Shown here: positions 6,170 through 13,069 of the stretch, one piece after another
Position numbering within the stretch: position 1 is the first letter of the stretch
Layout: each line of letters opens with the position of its first letter
NCBI GenBank assembly: GCA_016284575.1
Contig: JAEEPD010000155.1
Coordinates: 1 to 13,537, forward strand
Direction: 5' to 3'
Length of the DNA: 13,537 nt
Origin: Bacillota bacterium
Lineage (GTDB): Bacteria; Bacillota; Clostridia; Peptostreptococcales; Anaerovoracaceae
Position numbers and translations under genes: made by a program
Notes under the pieces: model-generated
Told to the model about the DNA's origin: nothing
Database searches by the model: none
The model's input: the letters and a program-made list of their open reading frames with translations, nothing else

Positions 6170-6751
6170 TTACTTTATGGACTGCGCGGGTCTGTGTGCG
6201 AAGAATATCGTCGCAGGATCGAAGGACAGCAGTCTGTCCCAATCCTGCTGCAGCCCGGTGCTGTCAGCGTAGAGCCCGATATATTCAAACGGCTCAAGGT
6301 CGCCCACAAAGCAGCTTCCGTCGTCCAGCACCAGGGAAACGCTGTCCTGACTGTGGCTCGGTGTATGGACGATCTGCCCGGAAATGCCATGCTTCCTGAG
6401 AAAGTCTCTGCTTTCTTCGCAGGATATTACAGCCGCCCGGCTCTCATCTATGGGGGCTGTCTTTATCCTATCCCTGGCAAAAATGTGGTCAGAATAGTGC
6501 ACATGATCCTTCTGCACGTCCAACAGAAGAAGCTTTACGCCCTGCTCCATCAGCTCGCTGATGAGCCCCATGTGGTCAGGGTGATAATGAGTTACCATCA
6601 CATAGTCAATTTCCTTGACCCTGATGTCCTTCGCCTTCAGGGCTTTATAGAACGCAGGCAGGGTCCCCGCATAGTCGGTATCCACGAGCAGACTGCCGCT
6701 GCTGCCCTGTATCAGATATGTATTTGTGTTTCCATACTTCAGTGTGACCAT
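6170..6751 (-). CDS. MBL-fold metallo-hydrolase
   Basis: 193 residues, a compact single-domain metallo-beta-lactamase-fold enzyme. The metal motif THYHPDHMGL is at about 54-63, the third-strand His in VHTPSHSQDS at about 128-137, the bridging Asp in FVGDLEP at about 148-154, and the last ligand His in FFAHRP at about 184-189. The full ligand set suggests an active dinuclear hydrolase; family members cleave thioesters, lactones, nucleic acids and other substrates, and nothing here narrows that. It lacks a signal peptide. It starts 23 bases after the GNAT gene, with only a weak SD (GGAGCGG), so it is probably translated from the same message. Confidence 0.85.
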   Translation of the reverse strand: MVTLKYGNTNTYLIQGSSGSLLVDTDYAGTLPAFYKALKAKDIRVKEIDYVMVTHYHPDHMGLISELMEQGVKLLLLDVQKDHVHYSDHIFARDRIKTAPIDESRAAVISCEESRDFLRKHGISGQIVHTPSHSQDSVSLVLDDGSCFVGDLEPFEYIGLYADSTGLQQDWDRLLSFDPATIFFAHRPAQSIK

Positions 6752-6774
6752 GGTTTCCGCTCCGCTGCCGGACG

Positions 6775-7581
6775 CTATTTCTTTATCTGGGCGAGGACGC
6801 TGCTGGTGCCATCAACCCAGTCAAAACCCGCCGCGCTGTATAAGTCTGTTTCCTTTTTGTCATCCATATTGGCAAGTACCATCAGTTTCTTGGGCTTGTT
6901 CAGCTCCGCGGCTTTTGCAAGCAGTGCCAGAGCATAAGCTTCGCCTGCAGACTCATCCTTTACGAACAGATCATAGATCTCGTTTTCTTCGAAGCAGCGC
7001 GTCACATCCAGATAGCCCTGCAGCTCCCCGTCCCTCAAAGCCAGTAAAACCCTGAAACGTTCTGGGGCGCTGAGCACCCGTTCTGCATTCCAGTATGCTT
7101 CCTTGCGATGCAGCCTGCAGTACTGCTCCCGCCACTTGTCTGAATACACTTCTATGCATTCGGTCAGGACGCCGGATGCGCGACCTGTATAAAGCATCTT
7201 CTGCTGCTCCGGGTCAAATACTGCGCCTCTTGCTCTCAGAGGCCCGGAGATCGCAGCATTATCAGGATTAAATACAAAGTCGATGCTGAAGTCCGGGTAT
7301 TTCTGCTCGACAAATGACAGCATTTCAGAAAACGCCTCTTCTTTCCGGGTAAACCCTATGATCATCTCGATAAACCGGTCTTCATGAAGCACGAGCCAAT
7401 TGAAGATCCCCTCTGTCCTTCCGTCATTCAGGACAGCAAAAGCAAATTCATCATCCCGCTCCAGCGAACTGTAAAGATTATTTCTGTTATGCGTGTAGTG
7501 TGGATCAGAATAGAGCGGGTGCGCGGCCATCTCGGCAATAAAATCCTCGTATTTTTCAAATGAATCGATCTCTTGGATCAT
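6775..7581 (-). CDS. GNAT-family N-acetyltransferase
   Basis: 268 residues. The C-terminal half (about 150-268) has the GNAT pattern: strands with FRVLLALRDGELQGYLDVTR, then EIYDLFVKDESAGEAYALALLAKAAEL at the acetyl-CoA site, then LMVLANMDDKKETDLYSAAGFDWVD, a typical final Gly-Phe turn (pieces read in order). The N-terminal half has a similar strand order (FAFAVLNDGRTEGIFNW and later) and may be a second, degenerate GNAT fold. The classic RxxGxG/A loop is not clear, so the acetyl-CoA site is atypical. The ATG at 7579-7581 has CAGGAG about 10 bases upstream. It leads the pair with the MBL gene. Substrate unknown. GC content is lower than in the flanking operons. Confidence 0.75.
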   Translation of the reverse strand: MIQEIDSFEKYEDFIAEMAAHPLYSDPHYTHNRNNLYSSLERDDEFAFAVLNDGRTEGIFNWLVLHEDRFIEMIIGFTRKEEAFSEMLSFVEQKYPDFSIDFVFNPDNAAISGPLRARGAVFDPEQQKMLYTGRASGVLTECIEVYSDKWREQYCRLHRKEAYWNAERVLSAPERFRVLLALRDGELQGYLDVTRCFEENEIYDLFVKDESAGEAYALALLAKAAELNKPKKLMVLANMDDKKETDLYSAAGFDWVDGTSSVLAQIKK

Positions 7582-8004
7582 ATTTATACACTCCTGTGTT
7601 ATCGTATCAGCGCATCAGCCGCCAATGGGACAGTCTCAAAGTATGCGTCCCTGGATTTGGGACGAGATCGGTCTGATAATGCCTATCTGTCAACATTGAA
7701 TGTTTCATTGAAAGGCAGCACTCAGCGTTTTCGGGTCCGGCACACGTATGAATCGTATATATGAAGGGGAAAACGGCGATAAACCGGCTATATTGCAGGC
7801 TTTTCGCAGTGAGCTCCAACCTTGTGCGTTGACAGAAGGCTCTTATATCGAACGATCTGTCACGTTTTGCTCTGAGCATACTTCTAAAGGTGACAAGCGC
7901 CCCATTTTACGGGGGTATTGTCACGGTTCTGCAATCCCACCAAGAGACGCATGGATTGATGTGTCCTGGAGGAGCAGTATCCATACAGCCCCGCAATTAC
8001 ATGA
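7582..8004. other. 423-base interval with no convincing gene; possible mobile-element debris
   Basis: No frame on either strand has a recognisable domain. The open frames here lack SD sites, and one on the + strand (from 7748) runs into the antisense of the next gene. Base composition is AT-richer than in the operons around it (27 of 60 G+C at 7741-7800, 28 of 60 at 7801-7860). The interval must hold the promoter of the GNAT gene, and it contains an imperfect 35-base palindrome at 7890-7924. A TTGACA hexamer occurs at about 7687-7692 on the minus strand, but without a good partner -10. Confidence 0.45.
7890..7924. repeat. 35-base imperfect palindrome, transposon-end-like
   Basis: GTGACAA (7890-7896) faces TTGTCAC (7918-7924), and inside it CCCC (7900-7903) faces GGGG (7911-7914), with symmetric 3-base interruptions and a 7-base centre. 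No T-run follows on either side, so it is not a standard terminator. It resembles the hairpin-like ends left by some insertion sequences, but no transposase is present. Confidence 0.4.
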
Positions 8005-8550
8005 TCATATGGTCTTGCAGAAATCTATGATTTCCTGCTTTCTTGGCCCCACGTTTTCCTTGTACTCAATGGACGTCAGTCCAAGATGGCCACTGCATTC
8101 TATTTCCAGATGGCCGTAGAAATGTTCAATGCTCCTGATTATCCTCTCGCATTCCGGCATGTTCGGGCCCGTCCTCAGCGCGATCGCATAGCCCCTTTTC
8201 CCTGCCCTTATAGAAGCATGGGGTTCGTGAGTATTGCACCAGGGAGTGCATCTGTCGATGAAGGCTTTAAACTGCCCGGGTACATCGGCCCAGTATGACG
8301 GGGATACGGACACTATAACATCCGCTTCGTCAAACTCCTTCAATATGCCCTGAATGACCGCCGCGTCATCCATCACACATTCAGCAGTATCATGACAGGC
8401 GCGGCAGCCCCTGCAAAACCCGAATGAATAATCATCGATGCAGATGCTTTTTACGTTATACCTGCCCGACAGCTCCTCACCTGCGATCCTTGCGATCTCA
8501 GCTGTGGCGCCCGTCCTCACCGGGCTGCAGTTAATGATAAGTGCGTTCAT
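8005..8550 (-). CDS. NADPH-dependent FMN reductase / iron-sulfur flavoprotein-like
   Basis: 181 residues with a flavodoxin-like fold. The N-terminal NCSPVRTGATAEIA (7-20) is the FMN-phosphate loop, and VSPSYWADVPGQFKAFIDR around 82-100 is the second flavin-binding loop. Cysteines 46, 49, 52 and 58 are spaced CX2CX2CX5C, which matches the compact CX2CX2CX4-7C motif that binds a [4Fe-4S] cluster in iron-sulfur flavoproteins. It may thus carry both FMN and a cluster and move electrons in the cytoplasm; partners are unknown. The ATG at 8548-8550 has AAGGAG about 5 bases upstream. It lies 49 bases after the M50 gene on the same strand, with no terminator between. Confidence 0.82.
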   Translation of the reverse strand: MNALIINCSPVRTGATAEIARIAGEELSGRYNVKSICIDDYSFGFCRGCRACHDTAECVMDDAAVIQGILKEFDEADVIVSVSPSYWADVPGQFKAFIDRCTPWCNTHEPHASIRAGKRGYAIALRTGPNMPECERIIRSIEHFYGHLEIECSGHLGLTSIEYKENVGPRKQEIIDFCKTI

Positions 8551-8599
8551 ATGTACTCCTTCGGGTCCCTGCCATTCATTTTGCTTTTCTATCCCTGAT

Positions 8600-9751
8600 T
8601 CAGTTCTTTGCTATTCCTGCGGCCAGCTGGATCAGCTCCCTTTCCGCCTGAATGTCGCTGGGATAGGGATAAGTTTTTGCAGCCTTTTCAAACTGATTCT
8701 GTATCTCCGCAGCCTTTGCGGCATCCCTTTCACCCAGCAGCGCCATGGCATATTCTGTCCTCAGCACCGAAGGATACTGCTTCATGGCCTTCATGGTCTT
8801 CTTCTGGTCACCGGTGAGCATTCCTTCAATAACTTCCGGCCGGTTCGGGCCGATGAGCTCGATAAATATCCTGTCGCAGATAAGCAGGCTGCGGTGAAGG
8901 CCGACTATGCCGTTTTCTTTAGAGAGGATGCGGGACATCTGCAGCTCCGCCTCTTCAAAGCGATGCTCATCCATGAGCCTGTTGCAGGCAAAAACGCCAT
9001 TCGTGGCTATGATCCCGTTCTTCATGGCATCGTCAGAGGGCACTTCAAACCATTCCCCCGGCATATCCTTTATCCTGACGCCCCGGGAGACCATCTCGCT
9101 TACCTTGAGCTGGGTCCAGAAGGCCTTCATGGCTTCGGGATTGCGCGCAAGATCCAGAGCGTTTCTTCCGTCGTTGTTCACGGAGCCGGTCTTAAGGGGC
9201 AGGCCGTTCATAAGCGCATCTGCAAGGCCGGCGATAACAAGAAACATCAGCAGGATCCATCCAAAGGACCAGGTTCGGCACAGAAGCGCTATCCCGCCGA
9301 AAACAAGGCTTGCGGCCACATTCATGATGGCTCCGCCGAAGTTATAGAGCATGAAAGGGATCCTGCCGTCCTTCAGGTCCGGGGGACTCATAAGGCACTG
9401 ACCGCCGGTCCCCGCCAGTGACAGCTTCCTGAAGCGAAGCTTCCCCTGCTCCTTTATCCACATGAAACTGAGGATGCGGAAGGAGCTGAACCGGTAGCCC
9501 GTCGCCAGCCCGAAGACCAGATGACCGGCCTCATGGATGATGATCTGCACCAGCAGGGCTCCGTACATGCACAGAAAAAGCAGCACCAGATGAAGTATCC
9601 TGCTGCCCGCAGAGACTCCCGCATCCGAAAGCTGCTCCAGATGGAGCATGATCAGCAGGCCGCAGGCCGCGCCGATCAGCATGTAGCATAAAATCATGAA
9701 CCACTGGGTCCATGACTGTTTACTCCGATTTTTCTCTTTCTGTTTACTCAT
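8600..9751 (-). CDS. M50-family membrane metalloprotease (site-2-protease-like)
   Basis: 383 residues. Hydrophobic segments lie at about 15-36, 50-72, 132-158 and 163-182. The zinc motif HEAGH is at 73-77 inside a helix, and the third ligand is probably Asp 194 in VNNDGRNAL, the DG motif typical of M50. Together these predict an intramembrane protease. A soluble C-terminal part of about 180 residues (200-383), helical and repeat-like (paired helices such as RFEEAELQMSRIL), may be a TPR-type cytoplasmic domain. The ATG at 9749-9751 has only AGGA directly next to it, too close for a good SD, and no better in-frame start was seen, so the start is less certain. It follows msrA by 92 bases. The substrate, possibly an anti-sigma factor or a peptide precursor, is not visible in the window. 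Confidence 0.82.
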   Translation of the reverse strand: MSKQKEKNRSKQSWTQWFMILCYMLIGAACGLLIMLHLEQLSDAGVSAGSRILHLVLLFLCMYGALLVQIIIHEAGHLVFGLATGYRFSSFRILSFMWIKEQGKLRFRKLSLAGTGGQCLMSPPDLKDGRIPFMLYNFGGAIMNVAASLVFGGIALLCRTWSFGWILLMFLVIAGLADALMNGLPLKTGSVNNDGRNALDLARNPEAMKAFWTQLKVSEMVSRGVRIKDMPGEWFEVPSDDAMKNGIIATNGVFACNRLMDEHRFEEAELQMSRILSKENGIVGLHRSLLICDRIFIELIGPNRPEVIEGMLTGDQKKTMKAMKQYPSVLRTEYAMALLGERDAAKAAEIQNQFEKAAKTYPYPSDIQAERELIQLAAGIAKN

Positions 9752-9843
9752 TCCTGTTTCTCTCAGGCTGCCTTTTGGCTCAGCGCAGCTTTTGTTATCT
9801 GAACGAGAAACAAAAACTCCGCGGCAGCCGTCATATGTATCCC

Positions 9844-10434
9844 TTAGATCTCAAAGTTAAGATGGCCTCTTCCGGAGGAGCTGATCTCCTCCTCGAAGGC
9901 CTCGGGGTTTTTGAGGTCCCAGTCCTGATGGTACTCCTCCGCCGGATAGAAGCTTCTGAAGGGCTCCAGGGCGATGCAGGGCCGGGGCTGAGCCTTGCCA
10001 TCAGATGCGGAAGCCCTGCGCTCCTCCGCCAGCCTCTTAAGCCGGGCTGCCGTGAAGGGCGGAAATACGCTGAGATCGCCATTTTTCAAGGCCTCGAGTC
10101 TGGCCTCCGCCGCTGCTCTTTGCACCTCGTCTGTATAGAAGATTGCCAGAGTATAGGAAAAGCCCTTGTCTATGAACTGGCCCTCTCCGTCGAAGGGATC
10201 CACGTTCGCAAGGTAAATGTCCAAAAGGGTGTCAAAGGATACCTCAGAATCCTCAAATTCCACCCTTATGGTCTCCCGGTGACCGGTCCGCTGATGCTTC
10301 ACGTCCTCGTAGGCGGGGTTTTCCTCTTCGCCGCCGCTGTAGCCGCTGGTGACGGACTTCACGCCCTCATAAAGTCTGAACACGGGAGTGATGCACCAGA
10401 AGCACCCTCCCGCAAAATAAGCAGTTTTGATCAT
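9844..10434 (-). CDS. msrA: Peptide-methionine (S)-S-oxide reductase MsrA
   Basis: Repairs the S form of methionine sulfoxide in proteins and free methionine in the cytoplasm, recycled by thioredoxin. The catalytic GGCFWC is at residues 9-14 (Cys 11), followed by SGYSGG at 30-35, PAYEDVKHQRTGHRETIRVEF at about 40-60 (read in two pieces), the FDGEGQFIDKGFSY segment, and FYPAEEYHQDW near 163-173. At 196 residues it is a little longer than the commonest form. The extra length is mostly a charged stretch between the VQRAAAEARLEAL helix and FYPAEEYHQ (about 125-158). No MsrB domain is fused or adjacent. The ATG has AGGAG 6 bases upstream. It follows the flavin-reductase-like gene by 29 bases, suggesting co-transcription. 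Confidence 0.95.
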   Translation of the reverse strand: MIKTAYFAGGCFWCITPVFRLYEGVKSVTSGYSGGEEENPAYEDVKHQRTGHRETIRVEFEDSEVSFDTLLDIYLANVDPFDGEGQFIDKGFSYTLAIFYTDEVQRAAAEARLEALKNGDLSVFPPFTAARLKRLAEERRASASDGKAQPRPCIALEPFRSFYPAEEYHQDWDLKNPEAFEEEISSSGRGHLNFEI

Positions 10435-10463
10435 TTTTTCTCCTGCCGGGCCAAAGCCCTCAG

Positions 10464-11021
10464 CTATTTAAGCACTGCGCCGGCGCTGAAGGCCTTGCCG
10501 CAGACCTCGCTGACCTTAAGATACTGGCCGTTTCCGATGTCGAAGGCTATGGCCTTAAGCTTTGCAGGGTCAATCCTTCCATCGGTAAGAACACTCTCGT
10601 CCACAGTGGTGTTGACTATGTTTCCGAAGCAGTGGCAGTGCACATCCTCGTAGGATTCCAGCTGGCATTCCATGCATACGGGAAAATCCGTGATCACGGG
10701 AGCGTCCACAAATTCGGACCGTTCCGCGTGAAGGCCGGATCTTTCAAATTTATCCTTGCAGTTATTGCCTGACACCATGCCCACATAATCAGCAGGCACC
10801 ATGGTCTCCTCGGTGGCAAAGCTTACGGTAAAGGCCTTGCGCTTGAGGATATTCTTTACGGTCATATGCTCGGGGCTCAGGCAGAGAAAGACCTGATTAT
10901 CGTCACCCACGCCGCCCCAGGCTGCGTTCATCACATTGACGCTGCCGTCATCGTTATATGTGGCCACCATCAGCACCGGCTGGGGATAGATCAGCGGCCT
11001 CTTTCCGAAATTCTGTCTCAT
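10464..11021 (-). CDS. Flavin-reductase-like FMN-binding split-barrel protein
   Basis: 185 residues with the flavin reductase-like pattern: PQPVLMVATYNDDGSVNVMNAAWGG (read as PQPVLMVATYN then VNVMNAAWGG), VFLCLSPEHMTVKNILKRKAFTVSFAT, DYVGMVSGNN, and ECQLESYEDVHCHCFGNIV. Family members bind FMN and use NAD(P)H or partner proteins. Cysteines are present (CKD, CMEC, HCHC), but no clear cluster motif. The ATG at 11019-11021 has AAGGAGG 5 bases upstream, and a small hairpin (11036-11050) sits just before that SD. It is 38 bases downstream of the SGNH/deacetylase gene on the same strand and 29 bases upstream of msrA. A redox role alongside MsrA is plausible but not shown. Confidence 0.8.
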   Translation of the reverse strand: MRQNFGKRPLIYPQPVLMVATYNDDGSVNVMNAAWGGVGDDNQVFLCLSPEHMTVKNILKRKAFTVSFATEETMVPADYVGMVSGNNCKDKFERSGLHAERSEFVDAPVITDFPVCMECQLESYEDVHCHCFGNIVNTTVDESVLTDGRIDPAKLKAIAFDIGNGQYLKVSEVCGKAFSAGAVLK

Positions 11022-11035
11022 GTTGTCCTCCTTCA

Positions 11036-11050
11036 GCTCCCTTTGGGAGC
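11036..11050 (-). promoter_or_regulatory. Small hairpin just upstream of the flavin-reductase SD
   Basis: GCTCCC and GGGAGC form a 6-pair stem with an AAA loop on the minus strand, directly followed by TGAAGGAGG, the SD of the next gene. No T-run follows, so it is not a terminator. It may protect mRNA or tune translation between the two genes. Confidence 0.35.
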
Positions 11051-11059
11051 GTTAAATCA

Positions 11060-13009
11060 TCAGTTAGTGCCCTTGGGCTCCTCACCCAGCAGCTTCAGCA
11101 GCTCCTCCGCGCTCAGATCCCTTTCGCAGCTGTAGCGCGAAAGCTTCCTGAGACACTGGGGAAGGCCCTTCAGCAGGGTGTTGTGCCTCTGCACGGTGGT
11201 GACAGTGCACCAGATCCCCTCCTCCGCATAGATGAGCTCTGAGAGCAGGCTGGATTCGCCGTAGGGGTAAGCTGCCACATTAAAGCCCGTGCCCATGGAG
11301 CGAAGCAGCCGCTTTTCCTGGGCGCAGTCGCTGCGGAGTGCCTGTATGTATTCGGCCTCCGTCTCTCCCTCCATCTGGAGCACGCCCTTTCTTATAGGCT
11401 CGGGATCCAGGCCGCTCACCTGATGCATGTCGAAGGTGTGGCTCTGCACGCTGAAAAGCCCGCTGTGGATCATGTCCTGGGCCTCCTGTATGCCGAAGTG
11501 GGGGTTCATGGGGACTCCGGTATCTTTATATTTTGTCTTGCCCGCGGACACCCCGATGGCAAAGATCGTGGCCTTGAAGCCATACTTCTCCAGCACCGGT
11601 CCTGCCTCCTCGAAGTTGCAGCTGTAGCCGTCGTCGAAGGTTATGACCACCGGCTTTTCCGGCAGTGGCCAGCCCTGCTCCACATAGTTTTTCAGGTCGT
11701 CGAAGCCGATGGCGGTAAAGCCGGCCTCCTTAAGAGCCTTCATGTGGCTCTCAAAAAGCTCCGTGGTTATGCCGTATTCGTGCTGCTCGGCGTAAGTCTC
11801 GTGGTATGTCAGAATTGGCACAGAGGCCGTATAGCTGCTGTCGTCCAGGTTCCGGTCCTTATAGAACTCAGTGAGTCTTTCGTGAAGCGCCCCGTAGGAC
11901 TGGGCCTTCATAACGCTGCCCCGGTTCTCCACCCCCGTGGTGTTGCCCTGCTGCTCCACATAAAGGCCGAAATCCTCCGGCCGCCACACGGATTTGTCGC
12001 CGAAGATCTCCGCCAGAGCCATGTGGCCCAGGGCATTTCTGAAATGGGTCTCGTCGTAGAAATAGCGGGGATCGGCGCTCAGGGGACTGTTGGTGAAATC
12101 CCAGAAGTCCGTCACATTGGAAAGGCTTTCAGCGAAAAGCACCAGATCCTCCTTTTTGAAGAACTTAAGGTACTCGCTGTACATGGGCGGACAGACCACA
12201 AGAAGCTTCACGTTGTTTGCGTCGCAGAGCTCCTTGATGCGCGTGACGGAGCCCATGCAGAGCTCAAGGCACTGAATGTTGTAGGTCTTTTTGGGGTAGT
12301 TATTGAAGATCTGATAATCCGGCCGGGCGGTATACTCCGAAAGCTCCCCTATGGGCTCAATGTCCCTTCGGCTCTTGTCATAGGCGCCGGTCTCCGGGGT
12401 GAAGCAGTCGTGGTCAGCCTGGATATATGAATCGCTTTGCTTAAGCTTTATCTTGTTCCAGCCGTAACGCCAGTCGGCAAAAAGATAGGTGGCGTAGAAC
12501 TTTATGGGGCTCGATCCGTCAGCCTTATAGTGCATCAGGTCCGTTATGCGCCCCGTGTTGACGTTGTACTGCATGGCATCGTGGGCATGGACGCTCACCA
12601 TCAGGTTCTTTACCTTGTAGTTTTCTATCAGGTAGCGGGCTGTCTGCTCCACGTCCTGCATGTCGGAGCCGTACATGATCATGTTGAAGAAGCTGGCGTT
12701 CATGTACCTGTTCAGGTCCTCCACGGGGAAGGAGCTGGTGGCCGAGCTGCCTATCAGATAGGAATCGTAGTTTTCGTGGAAGCGGTCCAGATAGGCAATC
12801 TTGGCCGCCCTGGGATTGTTGGTCATGTCGTAGGACCACCAGTCCATGAAGTAGTCCCCGAACACGCCGAAGGGATCTGTGACCATATTAAAGCAGCCGT
12901 AAATGACCGTCATCATGATGACGGTCAGTACGAACATCCTGACCCAGGATCTGGAGCTCATGCGAACCCGTTTTTCGCCTTTACGGCGTCTTCTGCTTAT
13001 CGATGGCAT
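11060..13009 (-). CDS. Fusion of SGNH (DltD/AlgX-like) domain and IcaB/PgaB-like polysaccharide deacetylase
   Basis: 649 residues. A basic N-terminus and one membrane helix (about 25-42) anchor the protein with its bulk outside the cell. Residues about 45-345 form an SGNH-hydrolase-like domain: TDPFGVFGD at 44-52, nucleophile loop YLIGSSATSS at 84-93 (Ser 88), and the terminal DETHF at 319-323 supplying Asp and His. This type assists O-acyl transfer to polysaccharides. Residues about 395-649 form a carbohydrate esterase family 4 deacetylase: PILTYHE at 398-404, metal-binding ITFDDGY at 456-462, SHTFDMH at 523-529, AYPYGE at 580-585. SHTxDxH is the form seen in IcaB/PgaB poly-N-acetylglucosamine deacetylases. 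Both catalytic sets look intact. The ATG at 13009 lacks a clear SD; translation may depend on the upstream MBOAT gene, 60 bases away. The fused arrangement is unusual. Confidence 0.88.
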   Translation of the reverse strand: MPSISRRRRKGEKRVRMSSRSWVRMFVLTVIMMTVIYGCFNMVTDPFGVFGDYFMDWWSYDMTNNPRAAKIAYLDRFHENYDSYLIGSSATSSFPVEDLNRYMNASFFNMIMYGSDMQDVEQTARYLIENYKVKNLMVSVHAHDAMQYNVNTGRITDLMHYKADGSSPIKFYATYLFADWRYGWNKIKLKQSDSYIQADHDCFTPETGAYDKSRRDIEPIGELSEYTARPDYQIFNNYPKKTYNIQCLELCMGSVTRIKELCDANNVKLLVVCPPMYSEYLKFFKKEDLVLFAESLSNVTDFWDFTNSPLSADPRYFYDETHFRNALGHMALAEIFGDKSVWRPEDFGLYVEQQGNTTGVENRGSVMKAQSYGALHERLTEFYKDRNLDDSSYTASVPILTYHETYAEQHEYGITTELFESHMKALKEAGFTAIGFDDLKNYVEQGWPLPEKPVVITFDDGYSCNFEEAGPVLEKYGFKATIFAIGVSAGKTKYKDTGVPMNPHFGIQEAQDMIHSGLFSVQSHTFDMHQVSGLDPEPIRKGVLQMEGETEAEYIQALRSDCAQEKRLLRSMGTGFNVAAYPYGESSLLSELIYAEEGIWCTVTTVQRHNTLLKGLPQCLRKLSRYSCERDLSAEELLKLLGEEPKGTN

Positions 13010-13069
13010 AGTTTTACGCTGATGGCCGTTTCCGCGCTCAGAGGGGCCTTTACGGGGCTCCTGAGGGCA

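Noticed and set aside
6101..6937. 278-codon + strand frame
   Set aside because: Begins inside the terminator hairpin of the MGMT-like gene and runs antisense to the MBL and GNAT genes.
7607..7879. 90-codon minus-strand frame in the gene-poor interval
   Set aside because: No SD before the start, no recognised domain and unusual composition. It may be part of a decayed element, but a gene cannot be supported.
8438..9421. 327-codon + strand frame
   Set aside because: Antisense to the M50 gene with the HEAGH motif; no domain or SD.
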